A stretch of 7,777 nt of DNA, taken from assembly GCA_945957495.1 (NCBI GenBank), contig CAMFLG010000136.1:1-7777 (forward strand). The letters run 5' to 3'. The notes beneath the pieces are model-generated. The model worked only from the letters and a program-made list of their open reading frames with translations, searched no databases and was not told the DNA's origin. How positions within the stretch are numbered: position 1 is the stretch's first letter; each line of letters starts with the position of its first letter. A program made the position numbers and the translations under genes. Of this stretch, positions 1 through 6,452 are shown piece after piece. The DNA comes from an uncultured Pseudorhodobacter sp. (GTDB lineage Bacteria; Pseudomonadota; Alphaproteobacteria; Rhodobacterales; Rhodobacteraceae).

Positions 1-45
1 GGCCAGGGTCTCCCCGGCAAGAGCGCGCAAAAGAAGTTTCGTCAT
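1..45 (-). CDS. hemE: Probable uroporphyrinogen decarboxylase HemE, N-terminal 15 codons only
   Basis: This gene starts at an ATG read leftwards from base 45 and runs off the left edge, leaving only 15 residues (MTKLLLRALAGETLA). A good ribosome binding site, GGAGG at 56-52, lies 6 bases before the ATG. The peptide resembles the start of alphaproteobacterial HemE proteins, which typically begin with a short lead, then a [I/L]LRAL-x-GE-x-L stretch ahead of the substrate-binding PPxWxMRQAGRYLPEYR motif, which would lie outside the window. HemE decarboxylates the four acetate side chains of uroporphyrinogen III to give coproporphyrinogen III, a cytoplasmic step of haem and bacteriochlorophyll synthesis. 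That a gene starts here is well supported; the family name rests on 15 residues and is tentative. Confidence 0.55.
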   Translation of the reverse strand, partial: MTKLLLRALAGETLA

Positions 46-67
46 CGGGGGCCTCCGTCTGTGGCTG

Positions 68-95
68 ACCTCACCCACCACGGGCGGCGTGTCAA
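68..95 (-). promoter_or_regulatory. Candidate sigma-70 type promoter for the hemE-like gene
   Basis: Read on the minus strand, bases 95-90 spell a perfect -35 hexamer, TTGACA. After a GC-rich 16-base spacer, 73-68 read TGAGGT, which matches the -10 consensus only at its first and last bases. A start near base 61 would leave a leader of about 15 bases that just includes the GGAGG ribosome binding site. The placement in the only sizeable gap of the left half supports it, but the weak -10 box keeps confidence low. Confidence 0.3.
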
Positions 96-109
96 GCTGT
101 GCGCAGGCC

Positions 110-144
110 ATCAGGGGCGAAAAGGCTGATCTGTCGCGCCTGAT
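110..144. repeat. Inverted repeat directly after the exporter stop codon
   Basis: ATCAGG at 110-115 and CCTGAT at 139-144 form a 6-base inverted repeat with a 23-base loop. The right arm touches the TAA stop codon of the exporter gene (145-147). A further CTGAT sits inside the loop at 126-130 and could pair with the left arm instead, giving two alternative hairpins on the minus-strand transcript. A run of four T lies in the loop rather than after the stem, so this is not a classic intrinsic terminator. It may weakly end or protect the transcript; chance is also possible. Confidence 0.3.
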
Positions 145-1344
145 TTACGTCCGCCGCGCGTCGGCAAGGTGCAGCGCCGCAGCCCCCATAATGGCCACGA
201 CACCCCCCATCAGTCCGACCAGGCCATAGCCCGACAGCCCCGCGCCCAGCACGAAACAGGCGGCGGCAAGCCCGTCGCCCAACAGCTTTTGCAGCGCCAT
301 CAACGAGGCACCCGTGCCGGGGCGCGCGGCCAGCAGGTCTTGCAGATAGGCGATGGGCAGGGTGAGGGTGATCGCCCCGCCGATTGCGGCAGGCAGGGTC
401 ATCAGCCACAGCAACGGCGACCCGGCCAACAGCGGCAAGGCGATGACATGGGTTGAATAGATCACGGCACCCAACAGGATCAGCTTGGTGCGCGCGATGC
501 GACTGATCACCAAGGGCATGGCCAGCATGAAGGGCACCTCCAGCCCCGCCGTGATCCCCGCATAAAGCGCGACATCGGCGGCGCCGCGCCCGACCTCGGG
601 TGTCAGCACCAGACCCAACAGCGCCATATAGACAGTTCCCGCCGCATTGACCGCCCCCAGCGCCAGCACCCGCAACGCCAGCGGCGCATGGGCCAGTTCG
701 CGCAGGGCGGCGCGAAAGCTAAGACCCGAGGGGCGGTCGTCGCCGGTCTTGCCGCCATCCATCGGCCAGCGCCGCCAGGTCAGCGCGAACATCGCCAGCG
801 CCAGCATCAGGCAGACCGGATAGATCATCAGGATCGACGCCCCTGCCGTGAACGCAACAGACCATAGGGGCAGCACAATGACGAAGGGCAGCGCGAACAG
901 CGCCCGGATGGTGGACATGATCGCATCGCGGGCCTCTGACGGATGGGCTTGTGCAGCGATGCGGGCCTGCGCAAAGAACTGCCCGAACAGCGTCGAGGCC
1001 AGCGGAAAGATCACCGCATGCGCCAGCAGAAACACCGGGCGCATCGGCCAAAGGCTCATAAACCCGACACCCACCAGCATCAGCACGCAAGAGATCAGCG
1101 CGATGCGGCGGCGGCCTGCGGTCTGATCGGCGCGGATGCCAACAAAGATCGAAGCCGATACCGACAACAGGGTAGAGACGACCAGAAGGGCGGCATAACC
1201 ACGGTCGCCCAGACCGAACTGCCGCACCGCCAAAAGGGAAACATAGGGACCAAAGCTGCACACCACAGCGCCGAACAGCACGATCAGGGCGGCAAGCGCG
1301 CGCAGGTCGCGGTCTTGCCAAACGGGGTGCAGATCGGGCCTCAT
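145..1344 (-). CDS. MFS transporter, SetA-like sugar efflux type (second of a tandem pair)
   Basis: This 399-residue, very hydrophobic protein has the usual length and 12-helix pattern of the major facilitator superfamily in the inner membrane. The loop after the second helix carries an MFS motif-A variant, GIRADQTAGRRR (residues 69-80). Its resemblance to the E. coli SetA/SetB sugar exporters is in that motif, a QFFAQAR stretch after the fourth helix, an AGLEVP stretch in the eighth-helix region, and a YLQDLL-AARPG stretch before the last helices. It is a close paralogue of the next gene upstream, gapless over the last third and roughly half identical there by eye. Its ATG overlaps that gene's TGA in ATGA (1341-1344), with no clear ribosome binding site of its own, so translational coupling is likely. 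The substrate is unknown; sugars or sugar-like compounds are only a family-based guess. Two-gene context suggests a shared job. Confidence 0.85.
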   Translation of the reverse strand: MRPDLHPVWQDRDLRALAALIVLFGAVVCSFGPYVSLLAVRQFGLGDRGYAALLVVSTLLSVSASIFVGIRADQTAGRRRIALISCVLMLVGVGFMSLWPMRPVFLLAHAVIFPLASTLFGQFFAQARIAAQAHPSEARDAIMSTIRALFALPFVIVLPLWSVAFTAGASILMIYPVCLMLALAMFALTWRRWPMDGGKTGDDRPSGLSFRAALRELAHAPLALRVLALGAVNAAGTVYMALLGLVLTPEVGRGAADVALYAGITAGLEVPFMLAMPLVISRIARTKLILLGAVIYSTHVIALPLLAGSPLLWLMTLPAAIGGAITLTLPIAYLQDLLAARPGTGASLMALQKLLGDGLAAACFVLGAGLSGYGLVGLMGGVVAIMGAAALHLADARRT

Positions 1345-2552
1345 GCGCTGGGCACCGTTTGCGGCGCCGGGCGGTCCGCCAGATGCAGCACCGCCGCCCC
1401 GGCCAGCGCCAGCGTAACGCCGATCAGGGCAACCGCCTCATACCCGCCCCAGGCGGTGCCGATGGCAAAGGCCCCTGCCCCCAGCGCATCCGACACCAGC
1501 TTTTGCAGGGCCAGCATTGAACCCGCCACACCCGGGCGGTCGCGCAACAAATCCTGATAATAGCCAATCGGCACCGCGATGATCGCGGCCCCGCCAACGC
1601 CCGCCAGCAGGGTCATGCCCCAGATCAGCGGGCTATCGCACAACAGCGGCAGCGCGATCAGTTGCACCGAATACAGCACCGATCCCGCCGCAAGCAACGT
1701 CGTGCGGCGCATCCGGGCAGTCAGGCGCGGCAGCAGGATCAGGCAGGGCACCTCCCACCCCGCGACCATGCCGACATAAAGCGCGACATCGCTGGTTGAT
1801 CGCACGGGCGAAGCATCGAAGATCAGCGAAATCAACACCATATACAACACGCCGCTGGCACTGATCGCACCCAGAAGCAAAAGGCGCAGCAGAACCCGCG
1901 GGCGGGCAATCTCGGCAAAGGCCTGCGACAGTTTCAGGCCAGAAGGCTGATCTTTCCAAGGCGTGGCGCCGTCTTTGGGCCAAGAGAGGTAGATCAGCAG
2001 CAGCAGGCCATAGCTGGCCGCACCCGCGCTCAGGTAGACGGCCATCACATCGGCCCCGGCGCCGAACACAAAGGTCCAGAACAACAGCACCGCGAGAAAG
2101 CTGAGCGACATGGCAGAACGCAGAAAGCCTTGAATGCGGTCGCGTTGGGCTGGGTCTTCCGGGCCCGCCAACCGGGCAAGGGTGAACAGCTGGCCATAAA
2201 GGCTGGTGGCGATGGGCAGCAGGATGCCATGGCACAGCAAAAGCGATATCTGGCTGGGAATGGCCAACATCAGGGTCAGACCGGTCGCGCTGCTTGCTGT
2301 GGCCAACAGCGCCACAAGGCGGCGGTTGTTGCGCTGATCGCCCCAGATGCCGAACAGCACCGAGGCCGAGACGGCGCTGACCGAGGCCATCACCAGCATC
2401 GCCGAAAAGGCGGGTTTGGACAGGCCGATGCGTTCAATGGCGATCAGCGATTGGTACGGGTAGACCGAGGCATTGTGGATGCCCAGGAGCAACAGCGCCG
2501 CGCCGATCAGGCGCAGCGTCGGGTTTTGAAACACGATGCTTTTGATGGACAC
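1341..2552 (-). CDS. MFS transporter, SetA-like sugar efflux type (first of a tandem pair)
   Basis: This 403-residue inner-membrane protein of the major facilitator superfamily is the paralogue of the gene that follows. Motif A appears as GIWGDQRNNRR (residues 69-79), close to the corresponding SetA loop. Other SetA-like stretches are QLFTLAR after the fourth helix, AGWEVP in the eighth-helix region and YYQDLLRDRPG near helix ten. The central cytoplasmic loop contains a WPKDG...QPSGL pattern that the paralogue also has as WPMDG...RPSGL. The start is GTG; no ATG lies near, and the next in-frame ATG would remove the first helix. The ribosome binding site before the GTG is weak. The gene lies 68 bases downstream of the reductase gene on the same strand, with no terminator visible, so it may be read from the same transcript. 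Family membership is secure; export direction and substrate are inferred. Confidence 0.85.
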   Translation of the reverse strand: MSIKSIVFQNPTLRLIGAALLLLGIHNASVYPYQSLIAIERIGLSKPAFSAMLVMASVSAVSASVLFGIWGDQRNNRRLVALLATASSATGLTLMLAIPSQISLLLCHGILLPIATSLYGQLFTLARLAGPEDPAQRDRIQGFLRSAMSLSFLAVLLFWTFVFGAGADVMAVYLSAGAASYGLLLLIYLSWPKDGATPWKDQPSGLKLSQAFAEIARPRVLLRLLLLGAISASGVLYMVLISLIFDASPVRSTSDVALYVGMVAGWEVPCLILLPRLTARMRRTTLLAAGSVLYSVQLIALPLLCDSPLIWGMTLLAGVGGAAIIAVPIGYYQDLLRDRPGVAGSMLALQKLVSDALGAGAFAIGTAWGGYEAVALIGVTLALAGAAVLHLADRPAPQTVPSA

Positions 2553-2620
2553 GTCAGGGATTCCGTCTGATTTGGTATCGCTAACGGTCGCCTTGCGGGA
2601 AGTCCAGAGGCTGAACCGCG

Positions 2621-3634
2621 TCAGGCCGGATCAGGCCCGACACGCACCAGTTGCTTGCCGAAATTGCCGCCCCGCAGCAGCGACAGGAACGCCGCCGGGG
2701 CGTTTTCCAGCCCTTCGGCGATGCTTTCGCGGTAGGTGATGGCCCCGCTTTGCACCAAGGGCGCAACTTCGGCCAGAAAATCGGGAAGACGATCATAGTG
2801 ATCAAAGATGATGAAGCCGCGCACGCTGAGCCGCTGGCGCAGGATCGCACCCCAGATCAGCGGTGCGGGGGGTGGATTTTCTGCCCCGGAATACCACGCG
2901 ATCATGCCGCACAGGGCGATACGGGCGTGGGTTTTCAGGTTCGGCAAGGTGGCCTCAAGGCTTTTGCCCGCGACGTTTTCAAAATAGATATCAATGCCTT
3001 GTGGTGCGGCATCGGCAATCAGCGCCGTCAGGTTTTCGGCGCGGTGGTCAAGACAGATGTCATAGCCAAGCTCGGCCATGGCGTAGGCGCATTTCTCCGC
3101 ACCACCGGCAAGGCCGATCACCTTCATCCCCTTGCGTTTGGCCAGTTGGCCGACAAGGCTGCCCACAGCGCCCGTGGCGGCAGAAACCACGATGGTTTCC
3201 CCCGGGTGCGCAGCGGCAATGTCGTTCAGGCCTACCCAGGCCGTCAGTCCGGGCATGCCCAGCACGCCCAGCGCGGTGGACAAGGGCGCGATGGAGGGAT
3301 CGAGTTTGACGACGCCCACCCCATCCGACAGGCCATGGCTGGCCCAACCCATAGGCGCCAGCACCACGTCGCCCACCGCAAAACCGGGATGACGCGAGGC
3401 AATCACATCGGCCACGCAGCCGCCTTGCATTGTTTCGCCAATCTCAACCGGTTTGGCATAGGATTTCGCCGCCGACATCCGCCCGCGCATGTAAGGGTCC
3501 AACGACAGCCAGATGGTGCGGGCCAGAAACTGCCCCTCACCCGGCATCGGCAAGGGCGCGGTTTCCAGCCGGAAATGCTCTGGTCCCGGCGCGGCATCCG
3601 GGCGCGCGGCGAGGACGATGCGGCGATAGGTCAT
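2621..3634 (-). CDS. NADPH-dependent MDR reductase, CurA / prostaglandin reductase-like
   Basis: This 337-residue cytoplasmic enzyme belongs to the zinc-independent medium-chain dehydrogenase/reductase group that includes E. coli CurA (YncB) and mammalian PTGR1. Such enzymes use NADPH to reduce the double bond of alpha,beta-unsaturated ketones and aldehydes. Visible hallmarks in order are LSLDPYMRGRM (43-53), the nucleotide-binding AATGAVG (152-158), AGGAEKC (176-182) whose Lys181 matches the residue that binds the NADP 2'-phosphate, YFENVAG (217-223), Tyr248 in the LCG...Y region, and the C-terminal GNFGKQLVRV (323-332). Zinc-ligand cysteines of alcohol dehydrogenases are absent, as expected. 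Length is normal and both ends fit the family. Its ATG overlaps the dehydrogenase stop in ATGA (3631-3634), so the two are translationally coupled. The natural substrate is not evident; detoxification of reactive enones is a common role, inferred here only. Confidence 0.9.
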   Translation of the reverse strand: MTYRRIVLAARPDAAPGPEHFRLETAPLPMPGEGQFLARTIWLSLDPYMRGRMSAAKSYAKPVEIGETMQGGCVADVIASRHPGFAVGDVVLAPMGWASHGLSDGVGVVKLDPSIAPLSTALGVLGMPGLTAWVGLNDIAAAHPGETIVVSAATGAVGSLVGQLAKRKGMKVIGLAGGAEKCAYAMAELGYDICLDHRAENLTALIADAAPQGIDIYFENVAGKSLEATLPNLKTHARIALCGMIAWYSGAENPPPAPLIWGAILRQRLSVRGFIIFDHYDRLPDFLAEVAPLVQSGAITYRESIAEGLENAPAAFLSLLRGGNFGKQLVRVGPDPA

Positions 3635-5037
3635 GGGATGACCTTTCCGGGGTTCATGCGGTTGTCGGGGTCAAGCGCCGCCTTCACCGCGCGCATCACA
3701 TCCAGCGCGACCGGGTCTTTGCGGCGTTTCATCGACGGCAGTTTGGAAAGCCCCACGCCATGTTCGGCAGAGAAGGAGCCGCCCAGCGCCTGCACCTCAT
3801 CCTCGACAGCCTCGATCACCGCATCGGACAGGGTGGCATCGTCGCGCGTGGGATAAACGGTGAAGTGGATGTTGCCATCGCCCAGATGCGCGACCGACAG
3901 CGTTTCGGCGCCTGCGTCAAGGCCGGGCAGGCGGGCGTGGATGCGGTCAAAGAACGTGGCCACCTGATCGACGGGCAGGCAAATGTCGGTGTCAATCGTT
4001 GGCTGGCGCGCAGTGGTAATCTCGGCCGCGAGTTCGCGGCGCTGCCACATCGCGCGGCGCTGCGCCTCGGATGCGGCAATCTCGGCATCCAGAACCATGC
4101 CCTCTTCCATCATCGCAGCAAGGGTGTTTTCCAGCAGGGCGTTGATCGGCAAGCTGCCATCCGCGCCGGGGGTAACATCATCAGGACGCAGAGTGCCCAG
4201 TTCGACAAGAATGTTCACCGCCTGACGCGGTGCGAAGGGCTGACGAATATCGGGGCGGGCCTCTGCCAGACGGCGCATATAGGTTTCCGGCATGTATTCA
4301 AAGGCTTCGACCATACCGCCCGAGGCGGCCTGCAACCGGTTCAGCAACTGGATCGCATCGGGCAAGGACCGCGCCGACAGCGTCGCAGTAGCATAGGCAC
4401 GCGGGCGCGGCACCAGTTTCATCACGGCGGCGGTGATCACGCCTAGCGTGCCCTCTGCCCCGATGAACAGCTGTTTCAGGTCATAGCCAGAGTTGTCCTT
4501 GTGCAGCTGGCTCATCAGGTTCAGCACCCGGCCATCGGCCAGCACCACCTCGACCCCCAGACACAGCGCCCGGGTAGAGCCATAGCGCACCACGTTCGAC
4601 CCACCGGCGTTGGTGGACAGCACGCCACCAATCATCGCCGAACCACGCGCGCCGAACCACAGCGGGAAATACAGCCCCTCGGCCTCTGCCGCGTCGTGCA
4701 ACCGGTCCAGCACCACGCCCGCCTCGACAATGGCGATGCGGGAATTGGCGCGGATTTCGCGGATGCGGTTCAGCCGTTCCACCGACAGCATCAGACCGCC
4801 CTCGGTCATCGCGCCGCCCACAAGCCCGGTGCGCCCGGAAACCGGGATCACCGCCACGCCGTGCCGGGCCGCGATTTTCATCACCTCGGCCACCTCTGCC
4901 GTCGATCTGGGCCGCGCCACGGCGATGGGGTTCGAGGTGTAGTGATGCGTCCAGTCCGGGCGGTAGGCTTCCAGATCGGCCCCGGTCAGCACATGGGCGG
5001 CACCTAGGGCGGCGGAAAGATCGGCAAGCAGGGTCAT
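3631..5037 (-). CDS. FAD-binding 2-hydroxyacid dehydrogenase (D-lactate / D-2-hydroxyglutarate / GlcD type)
   Basis: This 468-residue flavoenzyme has an N-terminal FAD-binding PCMH-type domain and a C-terminal FAD-linked oxidase domain. FAD contacts include SGRTGLVGG (67-75), STNAGG (141-146) and KDNSGYDLKQLFIGAEGTLG (180-199). The C-terminal half holds HLGDGNIH (384-391) and EHG (425-427), which carry the metal- and substrate-binding histidines of the D-2-hydroxyglutarate dehydrogenase branch. It ends in MNPGKVIP, as these proteins usually do. The reaction is oxidation of a D-2-hydroxyacid to the 2-oxoacid with electrons passed from FAD to a carrier such as ETF. The SGRTGLVGG form favours the D-2-hydroxyglutarate / D-lactate group over glycolate oxidase GlcD, but the substrate cannot be fixed. 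I chose the ATG at 5037 because GGAG lies 6 bases upstream; a longer frame to 5148 would run into tesA and adds unrelated residues. It is probably first in a minus-strand operon. Confidence 0.92.
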   Translation of the reverse strand: MTLLADLSAALGAAHVLTGADLEAYRPDWTHHYTSNPIAVARPRSTAEVAEVMKIAARHGVAVIPVSGRTGLVGGAMTEGGLMLSVERLNRIREIRANSRIAIVEAGVVLDRLHDAAEAEGLYFPLWFGARGSAMIGGVLSTNAGGSNVVRYGSTRALCLGVEVVLADGRVLNLMSQLHKDNSGYDLKQLFIGAEGTLGVITAAVMKLVPRPRAYATATLSARSLPDAIQLLNRLQAASGGMVEAFEYMPETYMRRLAEARPDIRQPFAPRQAVNILVELGTLRPDDVTPGADGSLPINALLENTLAAMMEEGMVLDAEIAASEAQRRAMWQRRELAAEITTARQPTIDTDICLPVDQVATFFDRIHARLPGLDAGAETLSVAHLGDGNIHFTVYPTRDDATLSDAVIEAVEDEVQALGGSFSAEHGVGLSKLPSMKRRKDPVALDVMRAVKAALDPDNRMNPGKVIP

Positions 5038-5095
5038 GGCAGTCTCCGTTTCATCGGCGCCACCATGCCCGAAGCGGGCCAGCACGCAAGGGTGA

Positions 5096-5773
5096 TCAGT
5101 GTGGTGCTTGCGCCAAAAGCTGCAGCACGTCCGGGCCCAACGCATCAAGGATCAGCGCCACGCCTTTCGCATTGGGGTGGGTGGCATCGGGCTGCATGAA
5201 TTCGGCCTTGGGCATGCCATTGGCCGGATCAACCAGCGGCAGGAAATAGGGCTTTGACAGGATTGCACCGTATTGGCGGGCCAGATCGGGGTAGATCGCG
5301 TCAAAGGCCGCCTTGTAATCGGCGCCGTAATTGCCCGGCGCGTTTTGCGCCACCAGCAGCACCGGCAGCCCCTTGGCCTTGGCACCCGCAAGAATACCAT
5401 CCAGATTGGCGCGCGAGGTCGCGGGATCAATGCCGCGCAGCAGGTCATTGCCGCCCAGATTGACGATCAGCGCCTTCACCTCGGGCGTCAGCGACCAATC
5501 CAGCCGCGACAACCCACCGGCGGTGGTATCCCCCGAAACCCCGCCGTTGATCACCGTCACCTCTGCCCCATGCGCGCCAAGCCAGGCCTGCAACTGCGGC
5601 ACAAATCCCTGATCGGGGGGCAGGCCATAGCCTTCGGTCAGGCTGTCGCCCAAGGCAAGGATCGTCACCGGTTCGGCCAGCATCGGCGTTGCACACAGAA
5701 AAATGCTCAGCACGGCGTTGCGCAAGGCGACAAGCGGCGCATATGTGAGGGAGGGCAGCAGGGAAAAGCGCAT
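5096..5773 (-). CDS. tesA: TesA-like periplasmic SGNH/GDSL esterase (multifunctional thioesterase / arylesterase)
   Basis: This 225-residue secreted hydrolase of the SGNH family shows all conserved blocks: GDS with nucleophile Ser44 (block I), SGDT with Gly81 (block II), GGND with oxyanion Asn109 (block III), and DATHP with catalytic Asp196 and His199 (block V). The NYG...Y...F.AIYP stretch (148-161) is typical of E. coli TesA, a periplasmic thioesterase, lysophospholipase and arylesterase. A hydrophobic N-terminus ending in PMLA before EP (34-35) looks like a signal peptide with cleavage after Ala33. The ATG at 5773 is shared base for base with the divergent ABC gene and has a poor ribosome binding site. 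A TTG at 5725 would give a 209-residue precursor with a compact signal peptide starting MRNAVLSIFL, closer to the 208 residues of E. coli TesA. The frame extends to 5983 but only antisense to the ATPase gene, so I rejected that. Being opposite ybbA-ybbP supports the TesA name. Confidence 0.88.
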   Translation of the reverse strand: MRFSLLPSLTYAPLVALRNAVLSIFLCATPMLAEPVTILALGDSLTEGYGLPPDQGFVPQLQAWLGAHGAEVTVINGGVSGDTTAGGLSRLDWSLTPEVKALIVNLGGNDLLRGIDPATSRANLDGILAGAKAKGLPVLLVAQNAPGNYGADYKAAFDAIYPDLARQYGAILSKPYFLPLVDPANGMPKAEFMQPDATHPNAKGVALILDALGPDVLQLLAQAPH

Positions 5774-5774
5774 G
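5771..5774. other. Shared CATG: overlapping divergent start codons of tesA and ybbA
   Basis: The palindrome CATG holds both divergent starts. ATG at 5772-5774 opens the ABC ATPase gene on the plus strand, and ATG read from 5773 to 5771 on the minus strand opens the esterase gene. With these starts there is no intergenic base, and both ribosome binding sites and promoters fall within the opposite gene. The plus-strand start is firm, since AGGGA (5760-5764) sits 7 bases before it. The minus-strand start is less sure because a TTG at 5725 is also possible. Confidence 0.6.
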
Positions 5775-6452
5775 AGTGAGACCGTTCTGAAGCTGAGCGA
5801 CGTAGGGCTGACCCTTGCAGGCAATGCCGGGGCCGTTGATATCCTGAAGGGCATAGACCTGACTGTCCAGAAGGGCGAGACTTTGGGGCTGGTTGGCCCC
5901 TCTGGTTCGGGCAAATCTTCGTTACTGATGCTGATGGGTGGGCTGGAACGGGCCACGCGCGGGCAAATCACCGCGCTTGGCACGGATCTCAGCGGGATGG
6001 ACGAGGACGCGCTGGCGCTGTTCCGGCGCTGGCGGATGGGGGTGGTATTTCAGTCGTTCCACCTGATCCCGACGATGACCGCGCTGGAAAACGTCGCCCT
6101 GCCGTTAGAGATTTCGGGCGCCGCAGATGCGTTTGAACGCGCCGAGGCGGAACTGGTCGCGGTGGGGCTGGCCAGTCGGCTGCACCACTACCCCGCGCAA
6201 CTTTCGGGCGGCGAGCAACAGCGCGTAGCGCTGGCCCGGGCCGCGGCGCCGCGCCCGGCGATCTTTCTGGCGGATGAGCCGACGGGAAATCTTGATAGCG
6301 TGAACGGCGCGGCGATCATGGACCTGATCTTTGCGCTGCGCGACCGGCATGGCGCGACACTGGTGTTGGTGACACATGCACCGGAACTTGCAGCGCGCTG
6401 TGACCGCATTGTACGGCTGGTGGACGGCCGGATTGCCGGGGATCAGGCATGA
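5772..6452 (+). CDS. ybbA: ABC transporter ATP-binding protein, YbbA (LolD/MacB family)
   Basis: This 226-residue ATPase is complete, with Walker A GPSGSGKSS (42-50), Q-loop Gln94 in VVFQSFHLIP (91-100), signature LSGGEQQR (144-151), Walker B IFLADEP (164-170), D-loop NLD (173-175) and H-switch His202. The wording VVFQSFHLIPTMTALENVALPLE and ADEPTGNLD is typical of the MacB/LolD/FtsE group, whose ATPases pair with FtsX-like permeases and do periplasmic mechanical work rather than classical transport. The start is supported by AGGGA seven bases upstream; an in-frame extension to 5703 would run antisense into the tesA signal peptide region and is not needed. It overlaps the permease gene by ATGA (6449-6452), so they are surely co-translated. 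Placement opposite a TesA homologue identifies it as YbbA rather than LolD or FtsE. The dimer would power YbbP at the inner membrane. A weak promoter-like TTGCGC...ATATGT (5718-5746) precedes it inside tesA. Confidence 0.93.
   Translation: MSETVLKLSDVGLTLAGNAGAVDILKGIDLTVQKGETLGLVGPSGSGKSSLLMLMGGLERATRGQITALGTDLSGMDEDALALFRRWRMGVVFQSFHLIPTMTALENVALPLEISGAADAFERAEAELVAVGLASRLHHYPAQLSGGEQQRVALARAAAPRPAIFLADEPTGNLDSVNGAAIMDLIFALRDRHGATLVLVTHAPELAARCDRIVRLVDGRIAGDQA

Noticed and set aside
145..2552. Exporter pair as drug-efflux or lysine/homoserine type transporters
   Set aside because: The helix pattern and motifs align with SetA/SetB-like MFS proteins, not with RND, MATE, SMR or LysE families.
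2651..4446. Two long plus-strand open frames (401 and 338 codons) opposite the reductase and dehydrogenase genes
   Set aside because: They are antisense shadows created by high GC content: rich in Arg, Gly, His and Gln, no recognisable domain, and the opposite strand encodes proteins with complete family motifs.
5067..5079. Small palindrome GCCCG-AAG-CGGGC between tesA and the dehydrogenase gene, as a terminator
   Set aside because: The stem is 5 bases with a 3-base loop and no T-run follows on the minus strand; such short GC palindromes occur often by chance in DNA this GC-rich.
5038..5148. N-terminal extension of the FAD dehydrogenase to 5148
   Set aside because: It overlaps the tesA 3' end on the same strand, adds residues unlike the family, and the ATG at 5037 has a proper GGAG site 6 bases upstream.
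5703..5771. 23-residue extension of the ABC ATPase to 5703
   Set aside because: The family normally begins a few residues before the first beta strand; the start at 5772 fits this and has AGGGA seven bases upstream.
5774..5983. 70-residue extension of the esterase frame upstream of 5773
   Set aside because: The added residues are antisense to the conserved Walker A and N-terminal region of the ATPase, rich in Ser and Pro, and would bury the signal peptide.
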